In this document: positions 9,822 through 22,500 of the stretch, piece after piece
How positions within the stretch are numbered: position 1 is the stretch's first letter
How the letters are laid out: the number at the start of each line of letters is the position of its first letter
Source: Chrysomallon squamiferum
Taxonomy: Eukaryota > Mollusca > Gastropoda > Neomphalida > Peltospiridae
Direction of reading: 5' to 3'
Length of the DNA stretch: 22,500 bases
NCBI GenBank assembly: GCA_012295275.1
Contig: CM022665.1
Location: 41,798,652-41,821,151 of the forward strand
Notes under the pieces: generated by a model
The model's database searches: none
What the model saw: the letters and a program-made list of their open reading frames with translations, nothing else
Told to the model about the DNA's origin: nothing
Made by a program: the position numbers and the translations under genes

Positions 9822-9990
9822 CAGTAGTAGTAATTGTAGTAATAACAGTTGTGGCAGTAGTAATATAATTTATAACAGTAGTAGCAGTAACAGTTAAAGC
9901 AGTCGTAGTAGTAGTGACAGTGGTGGAAATAGTAACAGTAGTAGTAATACTAGTAGTAGAGGTAGAAGTAGTGGTAGCAGTAGTAGCAAT
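9424..9990. repeat. Degenerate (AGT)n tract with higher-order unit
   Basis: AGT/AGC/AAT triplets extend over more than 550 bp. A longer unit, aatagtgaaggtagta, recurs five times (about 9475, 9532, 9601, 9637 and 9664), usually followed by a-agtgatag. One + frame reads as Ser/Asn/Gly without a stop to 9897 and is preceded by a hydrophobic stretch from ATG 9379. Triplet repeats keep frames open by themselves, so coding is doubtful. Confidence 0.9.
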
Positions 9991-10129
9991 GGCGGACCTA
10001 CATTTTTGGGGCTCTCAAGCTTCAACGAGGTCTGCATAACCATTGTTATTTTCTTCAATGGTCTTGTTCCATGACAAATCACCATAATTCTATTGTATTT
10101 TATTTTATTATATTATTTGTTTTTTTAAA

Positions 10130-10170
<41 letters not shown>

Positions 10171-10380
10171 GGATTACATTTGTGAAACAAAGTGGTCTAA
10201 AGTCGCTTTTGGTTTTCCATCTGTCTTCAGGGCTCCGACGTTTAAGCTTCATTAGTGTCATAACATATGCGTCCCTGAATAGTAGTGGCAGCAGCTGTAG
10301 ACTTGACACAATGTCACGTTCTGTTTTTCCTTTAATAATAGGGGTAATACAAGTAAATGTATCGTTGTTGCAACAGTAGT
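9991..10380. other. Upstream intergenic sequence with poly-T run
   Basis: Sequence of mixed composition is interrupted by a poly-T run at about 10131-10163. Short open frames on both strands are low in complexity or lack recognisable domains. On the minus strand the poly-T would read as a poly-A tail, which could mark a retrocopy, but no parent sequence is recognisable. Confidence 0.5.
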
Positions 10381-17443
<7,063 letters not shown>

Positions 17444-18343
17444 CCGAATTATAATCATTGTTCATCATCAGTAAAAACATCAAACAGAAAGTGAAATGAA
17501 GATATTTATCTTTGATAAACTGAAATACCAGGACAGCAAATGTGGATCATTTTTTTTTTTTTTCAAGCAGCTCGTAACCACAGATATAAAAAAAAAAAAT
17601 CACCGTTATATGTGATATATATGAGTACTGATATTAGTTGTGATAAAAATATTTTTTTACTGAAAAAAAAAAAAAAAAAAAGAGTAGAAAATGGTATTTG
17701 CAAAGGTACTGTGAAGCAACAAAATCTTATTCTGAAGATTGTTTTTTGAAAATATCGCTATTCTTTAAAATTCCAGAAAAGCCTAAATATTTGTTATTTC
17801 ACGTAATTATAAGATATAGCTGGAAGAGATCAACCTAGTTGATAACCAGTTGTTCAGCATCGGCAGTCCAATATAAATTACATGTATTATTCCACAGAAG
17901 TTTGTCAAAAATTTGTGTTAAAGGTATTTTTGTTTGATATAATATGGTCAGTGACTGTATTTACAAAAACAAAACATGTTTATTTGTGTGGATAAATGTG
18001 AATGAATAATTGTGTTTTGAAAAAGGGAGATAAAAGTCTGTTGTTACTTACATTTATAACTTGTTATTATTATTATTACTAATTATTAATATTATTATTA
18101 TTATTATTATTTGTTGTTGTTGTTGTTTAAACAGCTTCCAGCAGTTTTTGTTTGGCAGATTTTGGTCCAGACCAAATAAGCAGTGACATCACGCATGTTT
18201 TTAGTATGACATCACCATCTGCACAAAGAATATCAAATTTTAATGCATACATGGATATAATTAAATTTAATTAATTTAATTAACTGTAGATATTAACTTT
18301 TTATGAAACACAAGACTAAAACAACAACAATAACAATAATAAT
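17444..18343 (+). other. MNAT1: Probable MNAT1 3'UTR and downstream sequence
   Basis: After the TAG the sequence is AT-rich with poly-T (about 17550), poly-A (about 17665-17680) and (TTA)n (about 18065-18110) runs. A 7-bp perfect stem with a 2-nt loop (tttggtc-ca-gaccaaa) lies at 18161-18176. I could not find a canonical AATAAA before 18344, so the 3' end is uncertain. Confidence 0.4.
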
Positions 18344-18349
18344 AATAAA
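18344..18349 (+). terminator. First canonical AATAAA downstream of MNAT1
   Basis: This is the first exact AATAAA I see after the stop codon, about 0.9 kb downstream. It sits inside an AAT-rich run, so it may be coincidence. A variant signal nearer the stop, such as ATTAAA, is equally possible. Confidence 0.25.
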
Positions 18350-18690
18350 TTCTCAAACAAAATTTGTATTATTATATATTATTATTATTCTGTGTTCTTT
18401 ATTCTAAAAAAAAATGCAAAAGATCTACATTAATCACTTGTTATTATTATTATTAACATTTTGTGTCGTTTATTCTGAAAAGAAATATGAAGGACATTTT
18501 CCAACAAGCTGACCAACCATGATATTTTTTTTTTTTTTTTTTTTTTAGCTAATATCAAATAATCTACTTTGAACAGAATTTAGAATAGGTTGGATCTGGC
18601 AAATCACCAAATTTTCTTCAACGTTTTGTCTTCTATATGATGCATACAACAGTTTTCATGATAAATTTTCCTGCTTTGCATTATACATTT
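18350..18690. other. Intergenic sequence with a diverged local duplication
   Basis: The segment at about 18380-18425 (ttattattattctgtgttct) resembles that at about 18445-18495 (attattaacattttgtgtcg), suggesting an old tandem copy. A poly-T run lies at about 18524-18546. No gene is seen. Confidence 0.5.
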
Positions 18691-18696
18691 TCCTTA

Positions 18697-18778
18697 CAGT
18701 ATAGATCTTAATACTTAAGTATAGATCTTAATACTTAATATATATCTTAATACTTCAGTATAGATCTTAATACTTAAG
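18697..18778. repeat. 20-bp minisatellite, four copies
   Basis: The unit agtatagatcttaatactta repeats at about 18698, 18718, 18738 (with changes and one base fewer) and 18757. Confidence 0.92.
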
Positions 18779-18979
18779 ATGTGTCCCATACTTGGTGAGC
18801 TTGACTCAGGAATTGTGGAGTCATTTATTAAAAATCCATGTTTTACTGACATTTTCCACTGAATTATTTAAAAAAAAAAAAAAAAATTTAATTTGCCATA
18901 ATTTTATAACACAATCACTCAGTGACATCAAGTTAGCAAACAAATCAGCCATGTTGTTTGCAGGATCAAAGACATTGCA

Positions 18980-19105
18980 GTAACATTTTAGAATTTAGTT
19001 TATGTTTAAAGTTATTATCAATAATTAACAGCTCCACAGTTTTGACAAATTTGTATCATCTTTAACGTTTGATACTGTGTAAAACAAACAAATTAATTTT
19101 AAAGG
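18980..19105 (+). repeat. Dispersed copy of the intron 7 repeat and its flank
   Basis: cattttagaatttagtttatg, then ttgacaaatttgtatcatct and aattaattttaaag, parallels 15930-16060 (attttagaatttagtgtatg, ttgacaaatttgcataatct, aattaattttattt). It is present once and not in tandem here, so the 50-bp array at 15736 seems to have grown from part of this longer dispersed element. Confidence 0.7.
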
Positions 19106-19337
19106 GAAAGAGTTTTGCATATTTTTTTTTTTCAGTGTCATCTTTGTTATTGGCCTGAAAGTTAATTTTCAGTTGGAACAGTTACTGCATCTTGTGAATG
19201 AAATGGCTTTAGGGTGAATGAATCTACAGTGAAAGTAAGACAAAAGGTGAGCAAATTTAATACTCTCATTTCAAAATGTGACCAAATACAGTTCAGAGTG
19301 AGTTCAGTACGTTCTGCACCAATTTCTCAAGTTGGGA
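19106..19337. other. Intergenic, nothing recognised
   Basis: AT-rich low-copy sequence with no repeat or gene signature that I can identify. Confidence 0.5.
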
Positions 19338-19670
19338 ACGTTATAACATGGTTTGTTATGTAGCTCTGAAACCAAAAATATACAGCTCGCTATTTCATAT
19401 TGTATAATGTTAACGAGTACTAATGGGAATGTTATAACATGGTTTGTTATGTTGCTCTGAAACCAAATACACACAACTCACTGTTTCACATTGTATAATG
19501 TTAAAACATGGTTTGTTATGTAGTTCTGAAACCCAAAACATAACCTGTTATTTCACTTTGTATAATGTTAATGAGTACTCATGGGAATGTTATAACAGGA
19601 TTTGTTATCTTGCTCTGAAACCGAAAACACATAACTCAGTTTCACATTGTATAATGTTAATGAGTACTCA
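19338..19670. repeat. About 90-bp tandem repeat, four copies
   Basis: Units begin near ttataacatggtttgttatg at 19341, 19432, 19501 (as ttaaaacatgg) and 19590. Each continues with ctctgaaacc and tttcaca-ttgtataatgtta, and most end in gagtact-atgggaatg. The third unit starts only 69 bp after the second because the gagtact piece is missing between them. Confidence 0.93.
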
Positions 19671-19825
19671 TAGTAGTGCTTGATTACAGTTTAAATTTAT
19701 TACTGATCTTTCAACAACACACAATGTATCAGTAAAACTGCTTTGTTAACAGTAAATTACCAAAAACACTTTAACGTTTAATCCTTGTCAGACTCGTATG
19801 TAAACACAAAGACCTGATATGTTGT

Positions 19826-20228
19826 AATACAAATAATTATTTTTAAATACCAAACCTAAATTTCCACTGTCTGAAATTTATTTATATTGTAGCTAACGCA
19901 TACTGAATAGACTTATACTACTGAATGTTCGAACAGTTATCATGTGGATTTCTTTATGAATGAAACAAGATTCTTGTGATCGCTATACCCAGAGCTTCCC
20001 GTACCTGTTAAGATACATGTGTATGTATTGACAGGACAGTAATACAAATAATCATTTTTAAATACCAAACCTAAATTTGCATTGTCTGAAATTTATTTAT
20101 ATTGTAGCTAACACACACTGAATATTAGAATAGCAATCACGTGGATTTCTTTAAGAATGAAACAAGGTTCTTGAGATCGTTAAAACCAGAGCTATTAAGA
20201 TACATGTGTATGTATTGACAGGACAGTA
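19826..20228. repeat. 215-bp segmental tandem duplication
   Basis: The first copy (19826-20040) and second (20041 to about 20228) both run from aatacaaataat(t/c)attttt through taaataccaaacctaaattt, ctgaaatttatttatattgt and gtggatttcttta to acatgtgtatgtattgacag. The second copy is shorter through internal deletions, for example tagacttatacta and cccgtacctgt are absent. Confidence 0.95.
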
Positions 20229-20394
20229 CATGTCATGGACTGATAAAACAGTGTAGAGGGGTCTGTTAGACACATATAATGTTTAAGATACAAAGGTAAA
20301 CGCTGCAAGATGCTGCAGTTTGTAAATAAAGTAAACGAATATACATCAAAAACAATTTCAGCAAGACTATTACATATTTTAGTAATAGTGGTAT
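20229..20394. other. Intergenic, nothing recognised
   Basis: No gene, repeat or clear motif in this interval. Confidence 0.5.
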
Positions 20395-20640
20395 GGTATG
20401 AAACACATATAACATACATGGAACACACACATGTGTATACATATGTACACAGACATGTAGACATATAAATTATTTGTGTGTGTATGTATGTATGTATGCA
20501 GCATACGTACTACGTATGTAGTACATACAAACGTACCAACACACATACGTACATATTCAATCTCACACACAAACTCATACACTGATGTACCTACGTACGT
20601 ATATACACACACATGCAAATATAAATACATAACACACAGA
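20395..20640. repeat. Alternating purine-pyrimidine tract (CA/GTAT/ACGT)
   Basis: Imperfect CA, GT and GTAT repeats include self-complementary pieces such as catacgtactacgtatg at about 20502-20519 and ctacgtacgtatat at about 20591. Open frames of 65-110 codons across it on both strands are low in complexity and not protein-like. Confidence 0.8.
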
Positions 20641-21515
20641 CAAAAGAGTATATTTAAATGTAATGATACGAGGTGATTAAAGCCTTTTTCTGCCAAATCG
20701 TGCACGTTGATTACCGTTAGAAATCGTTGATCTCTTGTGATTACGCACCTCCTGTTTCCCTACCAGTCGCGTGGGCCGCTGCGTGGAACGGGAAAATAGC
20801 ACAGAGAACAATTGAACTTGCGATCTGACACTCTTCAGATGAGAAACTTAATCCACCCCCTTCGCGATTGTTTCCAGGGTTCACGAATTGTGACGCTGTG
20901 AGTCAAATAGTGGGACAGTACACATAGTTATATCTGTCTGACACGGGCCAGAAACCTGCTTTGTCATCTCGAAATGTAATTCAGTATTGATGGTGGTATT
21001 GTGAGACACTGTGATCGAGTGAGCTAACTGTTAGATAGGAGCCCCGACTCAAACAGGCGCAGAAATTAGTGGAGGAAAACAAGGGAAGGTGTGGACAAAC
21101 GTTCCCGTTCATGTCGACCAGAATTGATTTTCATTTTAATAAAAAAAAAATTTCACTCCGGTTAATTCTTCATACCATTGAAGTGTCTGGTTTTCATAAT
21201 TTAAATCTTTGTATATCGGACCGTAAAATTAAGAGAAAAAACAGAAGAAACGAAAAAAAAAATAAAATAAAAAAAGACTGGCTTCTCTCCTTCTGTATAT
21301 AATGAATGGCTGACAGTCTGACGAAATACGAGTACTGTCGTCATGCCTGCTTGCTTGAATGTCTTTTTGTGTGTTTTATGTCGTCATTATAATTTTGTTT
21401 CTTCGGGTGACGTAATTACATACATTTGTGCAGAGTATTATATGAAGTCAAACTGAATAAAAACTATAGGCAGGTCTTAAATAATAAATATAGTAATCTG
21501 TTATTTATTACTTTC
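20641..21515. other. Intergenic, more balanced composition, no gene found
   Basis: From about 20660 to 21110 GC content rises and CpGs appear (gtcgcgtgggccgctgcgtg). A tRNA-like relic lies at about 20809-20858. An open frame at 21069-21302 turns into a Lys/Arg-rich low-complexity end and has no recognisable domain. A CRE-like TGACGTAA lies at about 21408. Confidence 0.5.
20809..20858 (-). ncRNA. Degenerate tRNA-like sequence, possible SINE relic
   Basis: On the minus strand the order is gtggattaagtttct (A-box-like), then about 20 bases, then gatcgcaagttcaattg (B-box-like). This fits a tRNA-derived pol III promoter read from about 20858 to 20809. It is more diverged than a functional tRNA and the acceptor stem cannot be drawn. 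Confidence 0.3.
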
Positions 21516-21578
21516 TATTTTTTCTTCTTCTTCTGTTTATTAGTATTATTATCATCATCATCATCATTGTTATTATAA

Positions 21579-21619
<41 letters not shown>

Positions 21620-21670
21620 TGTTGTTGTTGTGGTGGTGGTTGTGGTGGTGGTGCTATTGTTACAGTTATT
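21516..21670. repeat. Compound trinucleotide tract (TTA, CAT, TGG)
   Basis: (TTC), (CAT), a clean (TTA)n run at about 21579-21616 and then (TTG)/(TGG) triplets follow one another. Confidence 0.9.
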
Positions 21671-22422
21671 GTTATATTAAACTGTGAACTGCACAAAACT
21701 AAATAAATCGAAGGACACTAAACCAGATTTATACACAAGTAATCCTGCAGTTTGTGACAACACAAATACACAAAACATCTCTTACAGAAATTACCAATTT
21801 ATCTCTTTGATCTTAAACCACAGTACTGAATGATGATACTAACGTAATAATATCATGTAGTATATTAAGCAGAGTAGGCCGTTCTTTAGAAACAAAGAAA
21901 CAAAAAGGAATCACCAGATGTACACTAAACATACAATTAGTTATTAAAACCATTACATGTTTTCAGAAACAGAATCCTTTCTAGTGTAGACAACAGTTCA
22001 GTTTTTTGTATCAGTACTGTTTGATTTTTATTTCATCTACGGTACTCTTAAATCCTACATTTTAAACCTACACCTATGTACAAAAAAAAAAAAAAAACTG
22101 GATATCTCGCTGTGTTGGTGTACCGTTTTTTGAACTTGAGAAAACTGAATGCTTTGTTGTTTATTTCTTACTGTTTCGGGTTACAATGACATCGTTGGGC
22201 ACTGTTCCAGTGGTCCACTTTTTTTTTGAACTGTTTGGCTTCTCAAGTAAATGTTTACATTGTGTGTAGGCTTCAGATTGTAAAGATAAAATGATACGTC
22301 AGCGTTATATATATATATATGTATATACTGAGTACAAGAAAACTATCACAAGTTGTTGTCTTCTGAAAACAGCTGCAGGTAAGCAGAGACAAATTATTTT
22401 ATATTTTCAGTGATAATGTATA

Positions 22423-22457
<35 letters not shown>

Positions 22458-22500
22458 TACAGTTATCAGTTATGCAGTTTATAAGCAGAGCATGAAGATA
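21671..22500. other. Intergenic to end of window, short (TA)n and (CA)n runs
   Basis: Low-copy AT-rich sequence, with a poly-A run at about 22082-22096, (TA)n at about 22304-22320 and (TA)n(CA)n at about 22419-22458. I find no exon-like open frame with flanking splice sites. Confidence 0.55.

Noticed and set aside
20195-20705. Cys/Val/Tyr-rich open frames on both strands
   Set aside because: They are translations of CA/GTAT simple sequence and are not protein-like.
21069-21302. 77-codon open frame ending in Lys/Arg-rich sequence
   Set aside because: There is no recognisable domain, the end is a poly-A-type low-complexity tail, and no splice context is seen.

Overview
This looks like a stretch of animal nuclear genome. 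It is strongly AT-rich and loaded with microsatellites such as (CT)n, (CA)n, (TTA)n, (TAG)n and poly-A/T. It holds one spliced gene with GT-AG introns and shows no prokaryotic gene organisation. The protein matches the metazoan MAT1 family closely. Microsatellite density and intron style suggest an invertebrate, perhaps a mollusc or other lophotrochozoan, but the species cannot be fixed from this sequence.

The only gene I can support is MNAT1 (CDK-activating kinase assembly factor MAT1) on the + strand, 10587-17443, with eight coding exons. The exons join in frame to 963 nt, which is 320 residues plus a stop. The protein has an N-terminal C3HC4 RING, a central charged coiled-coil region and a conserved C-terminal block that in the family binds CDK7-cyclin H in TFIIH and CAK.

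Left of the gene (1-10586) is intergenic. It contains degenerate trinucleotide tracts (1-330, 771-1014, 3706-3965, 9424-9990), a 127-bp tandem duplication (2527-2765), a 61-bp dispersed repeat (2776 and 4602), a tRNA-like relic (about 3000-3072), a cluster of CRE, E-box and CCAAT motifs (4465-5668) ending in a GC-richer patch (5480-6060), and a large inverted repeat (arms 6342-6810 and 8489-8980, about 1.7 kb apart). Right of the gene (17444-22500) are the probable 3'UTR, minisatellites (18698, 19338), a 215-bp tandem duplication (19826-20228), a second tRNA-like relic (about 20809-20858) and more simple sequence.

The most unusual feature lies inside MNAT1. Exon 5 is flanked on both sides by tandem arrays built from its own edges. 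Upstream, roughly 62/77-bp units repeat its 3' splice site and first codons. Downstream, roughly 147-bp units repeat its last codons and 5' splice site, and one of these forms a potential in-frame 30-nt mini-exon. Introns 3 and 7 also carry arrays close to splice sites, and the 50-bp units in intron 7 each carry a donor-like AAAGGTAA core. I found no CRISPR array, no intact transposase or reverse transcriptase gene, and no new multi-gene system.
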